Source: Adiantum capillus-veneris (lineage: Eukaryota; Streptophyta; Polypodiopsida; Polypodiales; Pteridaceae). From it: DNA of 64,000 nt. The stretch is from assembly GCA_014529385.2 (NCBI GenBank), contig CM043966.1:142460211-142524210 (forward strand), given 5' to 3'. Positions within the stretch are counted from its first letter, which is position 1, and the number at the start of each line of letters is the position of its first letter. A program made the translations under genes and the position numbers. Under the pieces are notes generated by a model. It did not search any database, was not told where the DNA came from, and worked only from the letters and a program-made list of their open reading frames with translations. This document shows, one piece after another, positions 45,739 to 57,480 of this stretch.

Positions 45739-48700
45739 CGGAATTCTTGGAATGGATTGGTTAGCCAGTCATAATGCCAATATCCATTGTGCCCAAGGAA
45801 GTGTTACTTTTGTGGACAACCTAGGTCAAGAAGTCACTATTCAAGGCCAGAATGGACGACCAAAAGCTTACTTGGCCAAAGCTAATCGTCTTTTGAAAGG
45901 GTTACGCAAGGGTCAACAAATTTTTGTAGTCAAGCTAAACAAAGTAGAAAAATCTTCTTCCAACCCTGAACCAATGTGGCTAGAAGAATTTTCAGATGTT
46001 TTCCCTGCTGAACTTTCTGAACTACCACCACCTAGGGAGGTAGACCATGAAATCAAAATTTTTCCAGATAGTGAACCAGTCTCAAGAGCGCCGTACAAGA
46101 TGTCACTTCCAGAGGCTATAGAACTCAAGGAGCAGCTCAAGCAGTTGATTGAGCAAGGGTTTATCCGACCTAGTACATCTCCATGGGGTGCACCTATTCT
46201 CTTCCAAAAGAAAAAGAATGGCTCTCTTCGACTTTGCATAGATTATAGGGGCTTAAATCAGGTTACCATCAAGAATAAATATCCAATTCCTCGTATTGAT
46301 GAGATGCTGGACAGATTACATGGAGCCAAAATATTCACAAAGATCGATCTTCGATCTGGCTATCATCAAATTCGAATCCAGGAGGCTGATATCTCCAAAA
46401 CAACTTTCAACACTCGTTATGGTCATTACGAATTTACGGTGATGGCTTTCGGACTTACGAATGCTCCTGCAACTTTCAATCGTCTGATGCACGATATCTT
46501 TAGAGAATTCTTGGACGATTTTGTCCTAGTATTCTTTGACGATATCTTAATTTATTTCAAATCAGAGGAAGAGCATGAAGGACATGTTAGGAAAGTGTTA
46601 GAGCTTTTACGCCGAAATAAGCTGTATGCAAAGAAGAGCAAATGTACCTTCTTTACCCCTAAGGTCTGTTACTTAGGGTTTATCATTTCACCTGAAGGAG
46701 TCTCTGTTGACCTTGACAAAGTCAAAAATATTGTGGAATGGCCTCAACCCACTTCACAAACCGAAGTCAGAGGGTTCTTAGGTATCACAGGGTGGTACAG
46801 GATCTTTGTAAAGGACTATGCTCTTAAAGCTGCACCACTAACTGACTTGCTAAAGAAAGGATCTACGATACTTTGGGAAGAAAAACATGAATCTTGCTTC
46901 AAACAGCTTAAGGAGTATCTTGCTTCAGAACCTCTCTTAAAACTTCCAGATTTCACCCAAGAATTCGAGGTGATCACAGATGCTAGTAACCTTGCATTAG
47001 GAGGAGTCCTTACTCAAGAAGGAAGGCCTGTAGCTTATACTTCTCGGAAGCTTAGGATTCATGAAGTGAATTATGCTACACATGATTTAGAATTGCTAGC
47101 AGTTATTCATGCTCTCAAGCTATGGAGACATTATCTATTGGGACGCAAATTCCAGTTGGTAACAGATCACAAGAGCCTTAAGTGGATTTTTACCCAACCT
47201 AACCTTAACATGAGACAGAGGAGATGGATAGAGCTCATGCACGAATATGATTTTGATATTAAATTTAGACCAGGTAAGGATAATGTTGTGGCAGATGCCC
47301 TAAGCCGGAAAGCTTTTCTGGGGGCAATTTCCATGGCTAACAACCCTATTTTAGACAAGGTCTCCTATGCTGTTGTCAGAGATGCAGATTACCAGATGCT
47401 TGCTAGTATCCTATGTGAAGAGAGGGTATCATCAAATCACCCTAAACCTCTACATTATTCCTTAGAAGATGGGAAAATTTACTATAGGAATCGATTATGC
47501 ATACCTAAGGATTCTACCCTAAGGAATGCTATCCTATATGAAGCACATGATGGCCCAACTTCAGGACATCCAGGTTATGCCAAAACCATCAATGCAATTC
47601 GCAAAAGTTACTATTGGCAAGGTATGAAGGGTGATGTCCTTCGCTATGTCAAGCAGTGTTTGTCTTGTCAAAGGATTAAGACAGAGAGACTAAAGATGCC
47701 GGGTAAATTACATCCTTTAGATATTCCCCAAATGAAATGGGAATGTATTAGCATGGACTTTATCACCAGGTTTCCTTCTGTCCAAGCTGGATATGATTCA
47801 ATCATGGTCATAGTCGACTTGCTTACTAAAGTGGCTCACTTAATCCCAGTCAAGACAACCTTTACAGCTTCAGCTATTGCTCGTCTGTTTGTAAAGGAGG
47901 TTTTTAGAATTCATGGTTTATCCAAGAGGATTGTTAGCGATCGTGATGCCAAGTTTACTTCAAAGTTTTGGGTATCATTGTTTCAAGCTATTGGAACCCA
48001 GTTATGTTTTAGTACTGCTTATCATCCTCAAACTGATGGCCAAACTGAAAGAGTTAATCAAGTAATTGAAGACATCCTTAGAGCCTACTGCAATAGAGAA
48101 CCTCGCAAGTGGATTCAATACCTACCCTTGGTAGAGTATGCATACAATTCCTCTACTCATAGAAGTATTGGAATGACACCTTTTAATGCTCTTTATGGTC
48201 AAGAATGTTTATCACCTCTTAACTTTTCTGACCCCACTATAAGGGTAGAAGCCTCAAAGAAAATGCTTGAAGAAATGGAAGCTCAAACCAAAGCTATTCG
48301 AAGGGATATTCAAGCGGCTCAAGATCGACAAAAGAAGTACGCCGACTTAAAAAGATCTAATCGGATTTTCAAAGAAGGTGACAAAGTTTTCTTACGAGTA
48401 AAACCCAAAAAGAGCAATCTACCTCTCGGAAGGTATAAGAAGCTTAGCTACCGATATTGTGGACCTTACGAAATAATCAAGGTTGTAAGTGATCAAGCTT
48501 ATAGACTAAAACTCCCTTCTCATCTCAAAGTGCATGATGTATTTCATGTAAGTCTGTTAAAACCTTATGTATATAACCCTGACCATGTCCTTGATGATGA
48601 GCAAATCATTTTACTTGCTCAAGATGTTCTACAACTCCAACCTGATACTATCCTAGAAACTCGAGAGAGAAAGCTTAGGAATAGATCCATCAAAGAACAT

Positions 48701-48793
48701 CTTATCTTATGGAAGGATTTCCCTATAGAACATGCTACTTGGGAAGATGAGACATCCCTTCTTAAAGATTACCCTTCACTATTCTTGAGATGA
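45632..48793 (+). CDS. Chromovirus pol: protease end, RT, RNase H, integrase, chromodomain
   Basis: 1053-codon uninterrupted frame, the largest of the window. Protease end [15 protein letters not shown] (residues 38-52). RT about 150-345, with [10 protein letters not shown] (Asp 239) and FFDDILIY (301-308; more often Y/F-x-DD). RNase H about 445-560 with [18 protein letters not shown] and ADALSR. Integrase about 620-860: HHCC (His 639, His 646, Cys 677, Cys 680), catalytic Asp 709, Asp 770 and Glu 806. C-terminal 45-50 residues ([19 protein letters not shown], then [15 protein letters not shown]) are a chromodomain. The gag frame passes into it by +1 near 45670, at a run of five A; the first true residue of this frame is thus around residue 13. 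Confidence 0.95.
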   Translation: MEKRCYLQYTVGKIDFNLGEYSTSATFRTLPIGIYDGILGMDWLASHNANIHCAQGSVTFVDNLGQEVTIQGQNGRPKAYLAKANRLLKGLRKGQQIFVVKLNKVEKSSSNPEPMWLEEFSDVFPAELSELPPPREVDHEIKIFPDSEPVSRAPYKMSLPEAIELKEQLKQLIEQGFIRPSTSPWGAPILFQKKKNGSLRLCIDYRGLNQVTIKNKYPIPRIDEMLDRLHGAKIFTKIDLRSGYHQIRIQEADISKTTFNTRYGHYEFTVMAFGLTNAPATFNRLMHDIFREFLDDFVLVFFDDILIYFKSEEEHEGHVRKVLELLRRNKLYAKKSKCTFFTPKVCYLGFIISPEGVSVDLDKVKNIVEWPQPTSQTEVRGFLGITGWYRIFVKDYALKAAPLTDLLKKGSTILWEEKHESCFKQLKEYLASEPLLKLPDFTQEFEVITDASNLALGGVLTQEGRPVAYTSRKLRIHEVNYATHDLELLAVIHALKLWRHYLLGRKFQLVTDHKSLKWIFTQPNLNMRQRRWIELMHEYDFDIKFRPGKDNVVADALSRKAFLGAISMANNPILDKVSYAVVRDADYQMLASILCEERVSSNHPKPLHYSLEDGKIYYRNRLCIPKDSTLRNAILYEAHDGPTSGHPGYAKTINAIRKSYYWQGMKGDVLRYVKQCLSCQRIKTERLKMPGKLHPLDIPQMKWECISMDFITRFPSVQAGYDSIMVIVDLLTKVAHLIPVKTTFTASAIARLFVKEVFRIHGLSKRIVSDRDAKFTSKFWVSLFQAIGTQLCFSTAYHPQTDGQTERVNQVIEDILRAYCNREPRKWIQYLPLVEYAYNSSTHRSIGMTPFNALYGQECLSPLNFSDPTIRVEASKKMLEEMEAQTKAIRRDIQAAQDRQKKYADLKRSNRIFKEGDKVFLRVKPKKSNLPLGRYKKLSYRYCGPYEIIKVVSDQAYRLKLPSHLKVHDVFHVSLLKPYVYNPDHVLDDEQIILLAQDVLQLQPDTILETRERKLRNRSIKEHLILWKDFPIEHATWEDETSLLKDYPSLFLR

Positions 48794-48810
48794 GGGCATC
48801 TCAAATTCTA

Positions 48811-48822
48811 AGTTGGGGAGAT
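48811..48822 (+). other. Polypurine tract of the chromovirus
   Basis: AGTTGGGGAGAT, directly before the TG of the 3' LTR. Confidence 0.85.
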
Positions 48823-51648
48823 TGTAAGGTCTCTACTTTCAAATTCCACACAAGTTCTATTACGCATTTGTATTTTTTTGAATCATCACTCCTTATTTAA
48901 GATATTCGAGTTCACATTATGAATCGTAGGTTGAGAAAACCTAGAAATTAAAATTTACGCTACAAAATTCTGACATGTTTAGCTATATGAATCACTAACT
49001 AACTTATTGCAAGACTTATTTACTGATTGTAGAATTTTCTTTTACTACTGTAAAGTTAATATAAGACTATAAAGTTTAACTTAAAAATGTAAAGTAAATT
49101 ATCATTAAAAAAATAAATAAAATAATTATAAAGACAAAAGAATACACAGGGATGACAAATGAAGGCACATGGATCACATAGGAGGGGACAAAGTGGGACA
49201 CACTATCACATAAAAAAGGAGAGGCTACTCTTGACTAATCTTAATGAGGGGGGGCCTGTGTGGCCTTATCTTTTGATGATAATGACAAAGTGGTCAAGCT
49301 CATGGGTACCACATGGGTACCAAAAACGCGAGTATAATTTTTGAGAAAAAAAGTGCAAAAATATTTTTTCAAAAATTTATTTTTAAAAATAATATTTTTT
49401 TTGAAAAAAAAGTTGGACGTTTTTTTTTCTGCTATAAATAGAGCATCCATGCTCACACTTTAGACATAGAGATTGCCTCTATAGCGCTCACGAAGTGCTG
49501 CCACTTCTCTTAGAGAGAAGGCGTCCACAAACCACTAAGAGAGCAAAAACTCTAGTGGACTAATAAGGTGCGTATTAATTAAGCGTTCAATTAACTTTAA
49601 GAATGATGTATGTGTGCTATCTATTATTCTAATCTCTCTAATAAATTAGTAAGATTCAATTAGCTATGTGTGTGTGTGCTATCTCTTACTCTAATCTCTC
49701 TAATAGATTAGTAAGATTCAATTAGCTATGTGTGTGTGTGTGCTATCTCTTACTCTAATCTCTTTAATAGATTAGTAAAATTCAATTAGCTATGTGTGTG
49801 TGTGTGTGTGTGTGCTATCTTTTACTCTAATCTTCTGATAGATTAGTAAGATTCAATTAGCTTTAAGAAGGATATGTGTGTGTGTGTGTGTGTGTGCGCT
49901 ATCTTTTACTCTAATCTTTCTAATGGATAGTACGATTCAATTAACTTTAGAAAAGATGTGTGTGTATGTTTTCTCTTACTCTAATCTCTCTAAGTATACC
50001 TACTCTCTCTAGTTAGTGCATCTTCACTATTAACTTATGTATGGTTAATTGAAAGTTAATACATAAGAGAACTCATCATATTCTTATTATACATGATGAA
50101 ATTCTCATTCACCAATGTTATTGTCAATTAAGTTAAATAGAATTTTGAATAATACTAAAAATTGATTTGGTTGAAGTATAGAATTGAAGTTAGAATTGGA
50201 TTAGAAATGTCATACATAAAAGTAATGCATTCCTAAACTTTCACTCGTAATATACACACTTAATTTTTGATTAATTAAGATTAGCAAATATTTGATGTAT
50301 AGAAATTAGATGTAGAACAACAACACTAAGTGTGAATCCGAGTTGGCGAGGGTTCAAATTACAGACTCTCTTTGGAAACAAGGAGATTACTATGGAAATT
50401 GACCAATTTAAAGTTCTAAGTGTATAATATAAGTGTAGTACAAAAAAAATGGCTCCAAAGCGTGCTCGAATACAAGGCGCTAATGATCATGAAGCCGGTA
50501 CAAGTAACGGTGGAACTCCTGCGGAACATGCTATGTCTCCACCAATCGGACCAATCGGAGCTATGGTACAGGTTAGTATTGCAGTTTCAAGTTATGTATC
50601 ATTGCATATGCGAAACCATAGGAATATAGTATTTACCTATTGAAAGAAAACACGGACCGAAACCACGGGGCTTAACCCCAAGAAACGTGTCATATGTTTG
50701 ACAAGTAGGAAAGATTGTCTGGTTAAACTGGTTGCTATGGGAAAGAATGTTTGTCCAAAACCTTCGGTATGGTTTCTCTCAAGTCTCTCTACTTATTAGC
50801 GCTGGTATTATGTGGCAGTTGTCGAGGCGTGAGATGACGCCCAGGATGGCACCGCTGATGCTGTGGTGGGAGTACACCCAGATTAGCCCAGCTAGATACT
50901 GCGGTTTTGTTTTGCCGTGGCATGAGGATGACGCCCAGATTGGCACCGTTGTTGCTGTGACGGGAGTACGTCCAGATTAGCACAACGAGTACTTGTCGAG
51001 CGGTATGGGACGCTCATGAGGACAAGGGTTTTTATAAATAATGTATATACCGATCGGACATAATAGCGCCAATAAAGATTCTTGAGTGAACTTAATCCAA
51101 GGGTTGTTGGTTTAAAATCTGACGACTTCTTGTTTGACTATTGTTTGTAATACTGTTTGAAGGGCTGTTTTAACGAACCAGTATCATAAATAAAGTAAAG
51201 GAACATTTATGTTTAAACAGTGTGGTAGTAATTAGATAACAAAAGAAGGGTGAGTGCGGGGTGGAAAGTGGGAGAATGATACCCGACGGTATCATTCTAT
51301 GGACGGGTAGAACCGATGAGTCGGGTAACTTTCCAACGCTAGAATTTTTTTTTTATTAGTCATAAATTTTAAAAGAGACAAACCTTGGCGGCTGTGCTTC
51401 TGAAACATGGGGAAAAAAGGTTGGTCACTCTAAGATTTATACTTTTAGGTATAATTGATTATAGATAGTTTTTAGATAGGGTTATGGTGGTCACACTCCG
51501 CCATAGCGAGATAGGACCAATCCTTCACTAACGGTTCATGCCCGTGGCTACGTAGTAGCTAAGGCAATGTCCGTTGGTTTTTCTTTCTCAGGATTGGAGA
51601 CCTATCAAAGGTACTCCGCTCCTCTCAAAAAGGGGCAGGGACCTCGCA
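48823..51648 (+). repeat. 3' LTR of the chromovirus
   Basis: 2826 bp, TGTAAGGTC...CCTCGCA. It differs from the 5' LTR mainly in longer TG runs within the 65-70-bp array (49580-49950), an A/T stretch near 49350-49430, a 9-bp in-frame insertion in the exon-like frame (50541-50560) and scattered base changes. Confidence 0.95.
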
Positions 51649-51653
51649 GTCCC
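51649..51653 (+). other. 5-bp target site duplication (right), GTCCC
   Basis: Matches 40962-40966 and marks the end of the insertion in the LINE. Confidence 0.92.
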
Positions 51654-52053
51654 CATGGCTATCTAAGGTGGGTAGGGGAATATTGAATCCACTTTGGAGA
51701 GAGATTGCCAAGAAAATCATAAACAAAGGGCTTCACCATCTAGCTCAATTTTGGAATGGTAGAAATACGAGGTAGAAAGAAACAGACCAATGAACTACCC
51801 AATTTCACCTCAATAAAACTGAAAGTTTGCTAATCGAGAGTCATCAAAAATCTGAATACTATTTTTATACCTATTTGCGAGGTTGAATTTGAGAGGAACA
51901 CTTGGCAATGGCCATTAAATGAAAATTTATGTAAACTACAAACCAAGGAAATCTATTACACCTTGATGCTTTAAAATTTACCCTCAATAAACAATGGCAT
52001 AAGCAATGGCCATAATCTAGGTGGGGGACGATAGCCAATAACATATGGACCCC
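51654..52053 (+). pseudogene. LINE ORF2 continuation after the Ty3 insertion
   Basis: Sequence joins that left of 40966 when the insertion and one GTCCC are removed. Broken coding pieces read LHHLAQFWNGR and, before the repeats, NNIWTPNDTLQCRFLYGR, the usual lead-in to the zf-RVT domain of plant LINEs. Confidence 0.7.
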
Positions 52054-52872
52054 TAATGACACTCTTCAATGTAGATTCTTGTATGGAAGGTGTTGTGGGG
52101 GGCTATTCCAACAAGTGCTAAGATTCTCACCAAAGGAATTACATATGATAGGTGCTTAGGTTGCAAAGCAACAAGTGAAGATCTTACACACTTGTTCAAA
52201 GACTGCTTGCCAATATGAAAGCAACCTCTTGCTGGCAAAATTTGCAAATGTATCTAGAAAACATGGAGGATTATGTTCTACAAGAACGATACAATCTTGA
52301 GAGGGAAGATTATTAAAAACCAAGCCCTTCTAATCTGCAAGCAACAAGCCTGTAGGACTAGGAACCATTGCATATTCAAAAATGCCTCTCAACTACTACG
52401 ACCTTTAATCAGATTATCCAAGAAAGCAAGGAAGTGATAACATCAATTGGATAAAGGAAGAGCTATGTTGAGTGAAAACAACAGTACAAGCCATCATTCT
52501 CAATTCTAGATAGCATTCGAAAGGTAGTGTGATGTTCAACAGCATCCCCAACCCCACCTACACCTGCACCCAAACTACCCACTACTACTACTTTAGGCAA
52601 CTCTCGAAGACCAAGGTCGTGCAAGAACACATGGAAGAGTTCATCTCTAATAAAAAAACACATGAGCTCCAAAGTATGGATCCAAGCTATCCAAATTAGC
52701 TCAAATATAATACTAGCGTGCGAATACTCATAAAACAAAGGATAGACAAGGAGCTTTGAAAGTAAACTTGAGAGATTGGCAACATGGTAAATTTGCCAAC
52801 GCGTTTCGACTTCTAAGAGTCTCATTAGGGCTGCCCTAATGACACTCTTCAATGTAGATTCTTGTATGGAAG

Positions 52873-53100
52873 GTGTTGTGGGGGGCTATTCCAACAAGTG
52901 CTAAGATTCTCACCAAAGGAATTACATCTGATAGGTGCTCAGGTTGCAAAGCAACAAGTGAAGATCTTACACACTTGTTCAAAGACTGCTTGCCAACTAT
53001 GAAAGCAACCTCTTGCTGGCAAAATTTGCAAATGTATCTAGAAAACATGGAGGATTATGTTCTACAAGAACGATACAATCTTGAGAGGGAAGATTATTAA
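52873..53100 (+). pseudogene. zf-RVT fragment of LINE ORF2, repeat copy 2
   Basis: 75-aa frame LWGAIPTSAKILTKGI, then SDRCSGCKATSEDLTHLFKDC: the Cys-x2-Cys ... His-x4-Cys pattern of the zinc-binding domain found after reverse transcriptase in plant LINEs. It stops after REDY. The same frame recurs in copies 3 and 4; copy 1 carries the same domain with a frame break. Confidence 0.8.
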
Positions 53101-53655
53101 AAACCAAGCCCTTCTAATCTGCAAGCAACAAGCCTGGAGGACTAGGAACCATTGCATATTCAAAAATGCCTCTCAACTACTACGGGCTTTAATCAGATTA
53201 TCCAAGAAAGCAAGGAAGTGATAACATCAATTGGATAAAGGAGGAGCTATGTTGAGTGAAAACAACAGTACAAGCCATCATTCTCAATTCTAGATAGCAT
53301 TCGAAAGGTAGTGTGATGTTCAACAGCATCCCCAACCCCACCTACACCTGCACCCAAACTACCAACTACTACGACTTTAGGCAACTCTCGAAGACCAAGG
53401 TCATGCAAGAACACATGGAAGAGTTCATCTCCAATAAAAAACGCATGAGCTCCAAAGTATGGATCAAAGCTATCCAAATTAGCTCAAATATAATACTAGC
53501 GTGCGAATACTCATAAAACAAAGGATAGACAAGGAACTTTGAAAGTAAACTTGAGAGATTGGCAACATGGTAAATTTCCCAACGCGTTTCGGCTTCTAAG
53601 AGTCTCATTAGGGCTGCCCTAATGACACTCTTCAATGTAGATTCTTGTATGGAAG

Positions 53656-53883
53656 GTGTTGTGGGGGGCTATTCCAACAAGTGCTAAGATTCTCACCAAA
53701 GGAATTACATCTGATAGGTGCTCAGGTTGCAAAGCAACAAGTGAAGATCTTACACACTTGTTCAAAGACTGCTTGCCAACTATGAAAGCAACCTCTTGCT
53801 GGCAAAATTTGCAAATGTATCTAGAAAACATGGAGGATTATGTTCTACAAGAACGATACAATCTTGAGAGGGAAGATTATTAA
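53656..53883 (+). pseudogene. zf-RVT fragment of LINE ORF2, repeat copy 3
   Basis: Same 75-aa frame as copy 2, unchanged over the zinc-binding part. Confidence 0.8.
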
Positions 53884-54439
53884 AAACCAAGCCCTTCTAA
53901 TCTACAAGCAACAAGCCTGTAGGACTAGGAACCATTGCATATTCAAAAATGCCTCTCAACTACTACGGGCTTTAATCAGATTATCCAAGAAAGCAAGGAA
54001 GTGATAACATCAATTGGATAAAGGAGGAGCTATGTTGAGTGAAAACAACAGTACAAGCCATCATTCTCAATTCTAGATAGCATTCGAAAGGTAGTGTGAT
54101 GTTCAACAGCATCCCCAACCCCACCTACACCTGCACCCAAACTACCCACTACTACTACTTTAGGAAACTCTCGAAGACCAAGGTCGTGCAAGAACACATG
54201 GAAGAGTTCATCTCCAATAAAAAAACACATGAGCTCCAAAGTATGGATCCAAGCTATCCAAATTAGCTCAGATATAATACTAGCGTGCGAATACTCATAA
54301 AACAAAGGATAGACAAGGAGCTTTGAAAGTAAACTTGAGAGATTGGCAACATGGTAAATTTGCCAACGCGTTTCGACTTCTAAGAGTCTCATTAGGGCTG
54401 CCCTAATGTCACTCTTCAATGTAGATTCTTGTATGGAAG

Positions 54440-54667
54440 GTGTTGTGGGGGGCTATTCCAACAAGTGCTAAGATTCTCACCAAAGGAATTACATCTGATA
54501 GGTGCTCAGGTTGCAAAGCACCAAGTGAAGATCTTACACACTTGTTCAAAGACTGCTTGCCAACTATGAAAGCAACCTCTTGCTGGCAAAATTTGCAAAT
54601 GTATCTAGAAAACATGGAGGATTATGTTCTACAAGAACGATACAATCTTGAGAGGGAAGATTATTAA
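54440..54667 (+). pseudogene. zf-RVT fragment of LINE ORF2, repeat copy 4
   Basis: Same frame with one visible residue change (Thr to Pro in CKA-SEDL). Confidence 0.8.
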
Positions 54668-55052
54668 AAACCAAGCCCTTCTAATCTGCAAGCAACAAGC
54701 CTGGAGGACTAGGAACCATTGCATATTCAAAAATGCCTCTCAACTACTACGAGCTTCAATCAGATTATCCAAGAAAGCAAGGAAGTGATAACATCAATTG
54801 GATAAAGGAGGAGCTATGTTGAGTGAAAACAACAGTACAAGCCATCATTCTCAATTCTAGATAGCATTCGAAAGGTAGTGTGATGTTCAACAGCATCCCC
54901 AACCCCACCTACACCTGCACCCAAACTACCCACTACTACTACTTTAAGCAACTCTCGAAGACCAAGGTCGTGCAAGAACACATGGAAGAGTTCATCTCCA
55001 ATAAAAATCACATGAGATCCAAAGTATGGATCTAAGCTATCCAAATTAGCTC

Positions 55053-57480
55053 AGGTTCACTGCCCTCTAACCTTCCAATGTAAGTATCTTCATAACTCTC
55101 TTTTTTTTTGTAATTGATAGCCATAGGTCATTGAGTCGTGTCATACATGCACCCTTGTCCCCTGCCTTTGTGTGCACCACCCCAAGAGTGTTGTCCACTC
55201 CACACCTTTGTGGAAGTTGCCATATTATAGAAGGTTTTGTAAGGTCTCTTATCTATGGCCCTGTCTATGTAACGTTGGATCACAAAGATGACTAAGATCT
55301 TAGGCAATGAGGGTTGTCAATGATTCAGTACGAGCTAGGCGAAAGTTTTCTCTATGCCAATCGCAAATGATTCAAGAATGGTGTTACGTTGCTTGCAGGA
55401 TCAATGCATGGATGGAACACCAAAAGAGTCTAATGGAAATTCCAATGACGAGATCTATATGCATGCACAAAAATGCATAATAAACCTTATACTATGCGTG
55501 AATAGAGTACTAAATGGTTATTTATAAAGTAGGAGTTTGCATATATGACCTATCTCTATATCTATTTGCTATTCACCAAGGGCATAGTGTGATTGCCCCA
55601 TGCATCTACATGTGAGAAATCTTCCCAAAACAAAACAAAAAATAACTTAAGCAAATTATTTAAAAAGTCCAAACAAAATTAAAGAAGACTTAAAATTAAG
55701 GTTGTCCATAGATCGAGCCCGTTGGACTTTAAGGACAATAAACAAAGAAAAGAATAGAAAATGAAGGGGGAAGAAAAAGAAGCCGTGGCTACTAACACAA
55801 AGCAACCAAAAGTTAAGAGGACATTCTTGCAATCATGGCCATGCCTCATGCCAAGTCCCATGCCCAAAAAGGTAAATCAAGGCTTCCCAAGATTCATTAT
55901 TTCCCTTTTTGATCGACACTTGGCATTTAGTTTGCAGTCTCATAGGTGGGCAACTTTATCCATAGCATAGGTTATGAGCCTTAGCAAATTGTTGTGTGTG
56001 TGTGTGTGTGTGGCATACTTACAGCACCCAAGACTTGGAGTGTGCAAAGTAGAGACAAAGGCAAGGGAGCATTTTACATGTAGATGCCCAACACACTATG
56101 AGATCAAAGCAAGAAATCATTGCCTCTTCAAAGAGGGCTTTGGAAGGGTGTTCAATTGCATCATGGAATTTGAGGATCAACAATGCCTTGGCCTCTTCCT
56201 AATAGAGATGCATGAGAACTAGGACAAACTTATAGCTAGCATGGAGAAGTACTCTTGATTGAATCAAATAAGACAGAGATAGTAGACAATGAGGACAATC
56301 GATCTCATGGAACCATGGCCAATGAGAATGAGGCATACTCAAGATTTGACCTTGATAGGAGCACTAGAGGCCTGGGCTAGATGGAGACTATGCTTGCCTA
56401 GCCCACGAGATGATCATAGGACCCTCCGACTAGTAGCAAGAGGAGAGGCGTCATTAACCCCTTTCTTAGTTTTACTCAGAGCATGCCATCTCACCCTCCT
56501 TTACGCAAATTATCATTGGGAGAGTAGTTTCTTCAATGGAGATCATATTACACCTATCGCATGCTAGGGTTAGAATGCATTTTGGGAGCCCCTACATATC
56601 CACTTTCAACCATGTACATCAAAGTTTAGTCAATATGAGTGTACCAACTTCTCTTTTGAATTCATGCATGATCCTACGCGTGCATGGACAACATTGTTTA
56701 TTGTGTCTCATAGGCCTACATAGCATTTCACAAATGTTAAAAAAACAATACTTCTACCTCTCTCTCTCTCTCTCTCACACACGCACACATATCTCCCCTA
56801 GCCGCAAACACCAACAAAAGCATAGCCCCGGTGTGAGCATGCCATTTAGTCTAGTCACATCAACGCCATGTCATCCTTAAGATCATAATCTTGGAAAGGT
56901 GAAGCTTCCAAGTCAATGAAAGAAAGGGATGACTTCTCTTTGCCCTAAAATTCTATTTACCCTCGATAGCTATCTTGTTACTACATTTTTCCTAGATACC
57001 ACATATCAAAACTTCCATAGTTGGGTGCTTAACTTTTAACAAAAACTACTCCGATAATAGCTAAATAATGTAGATGATTTCTACAATTTTTTGTTTTCGT
57101 GAATGATTCAAAGCAAAAGTGGGTTGTAGCTTTTGTCCACAACTCTTACACATCAAATTTATCATAGACAAGGAAGCACAAATTGCAGTGCTTCAATTGA
57201 TAATAGAAAGAGGTTTAAGGGTACAAAGACCATACCACAATTCCTCCATTGAAGTAGTGAACATATGTTGTTGGCGATTCAACGGAATCAATAGTGTGCA
57301 ATGTACCACTAATTAATGGAAAAGATTGAAACCCAATTAGCTCCGATGGAAAGTCGCATTCTTCTCAAGAGCCTAATCTACCATTCTTCTCAAGAGCCTA
57401 ATGTACCATTCCACTTAGCTTGGGCTATTAAAGGTGGGTAGGGAGGAAAGTTGGACCTGGCAAGCAAAAACTAACATTGA
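55053..57480 (+). other. LINE-like remnants and unrecognised short frames
   Basis: Short plus-strand frames here have protein-like composition without a known domain: 55974-56222 (HFTCRCPTHYEIKARNHCLF) and 57119-57316 (LQLIIERGLRVQRPYHNSS). They may be LINE or other transposon remnants, but I cannot prove it. Also present: a TG run (55992-56012), a CT/CA run (56757-56790) and a two-fold 25-bp repeat ATTCTTCTCAAGAGCCTAAT near 57358-57405. Confidence 0.35.

Larger units (their letters stand above)
40967..51648 (+). mobile_element. Full-length Ty3/gypsy chromovirus, 10.7 kb
   Basis: Complete structure: 5' LTR 40967-43744 (TG...CA), primer site 43746-43758, gag-protease-RT-RNase H-integrase-chromodomain, purine tract 48811-48822, 3' LTR 48823-51648 and a GTCCC target duplication. 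The two LTRs are very similar by eye, so the insertion is fairly young relative to its neighbours. It lies within the LINE, whose sequence continues on both sides. Gag has two frame breaks and gag-pol a third, so this copy is probably not autonomous as it stands. Confidence 0.95.
52054..55052 (+). repeat. Four tandem copies of a 783-bp LINE-tail unit
   Basis: Copies start at 52054, 52837, 53620 and 54404 (periods 783, 783, 784); the fourth ends early at about 55052. The units differ by few bases, mostly single substitutions, and copy 1 lacks a few bases near 52216. At the three junctions a 10-bp inverted repeat TCATTAGGGC around one central T is formed (52822-52842, 53605-53625, 54389-54409; the last has one mismatch). 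Each unit begins with a zf-RVT fragment. Confidence 0.95.

Noticed and set aside
52463-54419. Minus-strand 129-aa frames repeated in the LINE tail array
   Set aside because: They are antisense to the LINE, repeat only because the unit repeats, and show no domain.
52054-55052. CRISPR array or centromeric satellite
   Set aside because: Unit of 783 bp with LINE protein content, only about 3.8 copies and no spacer structure.
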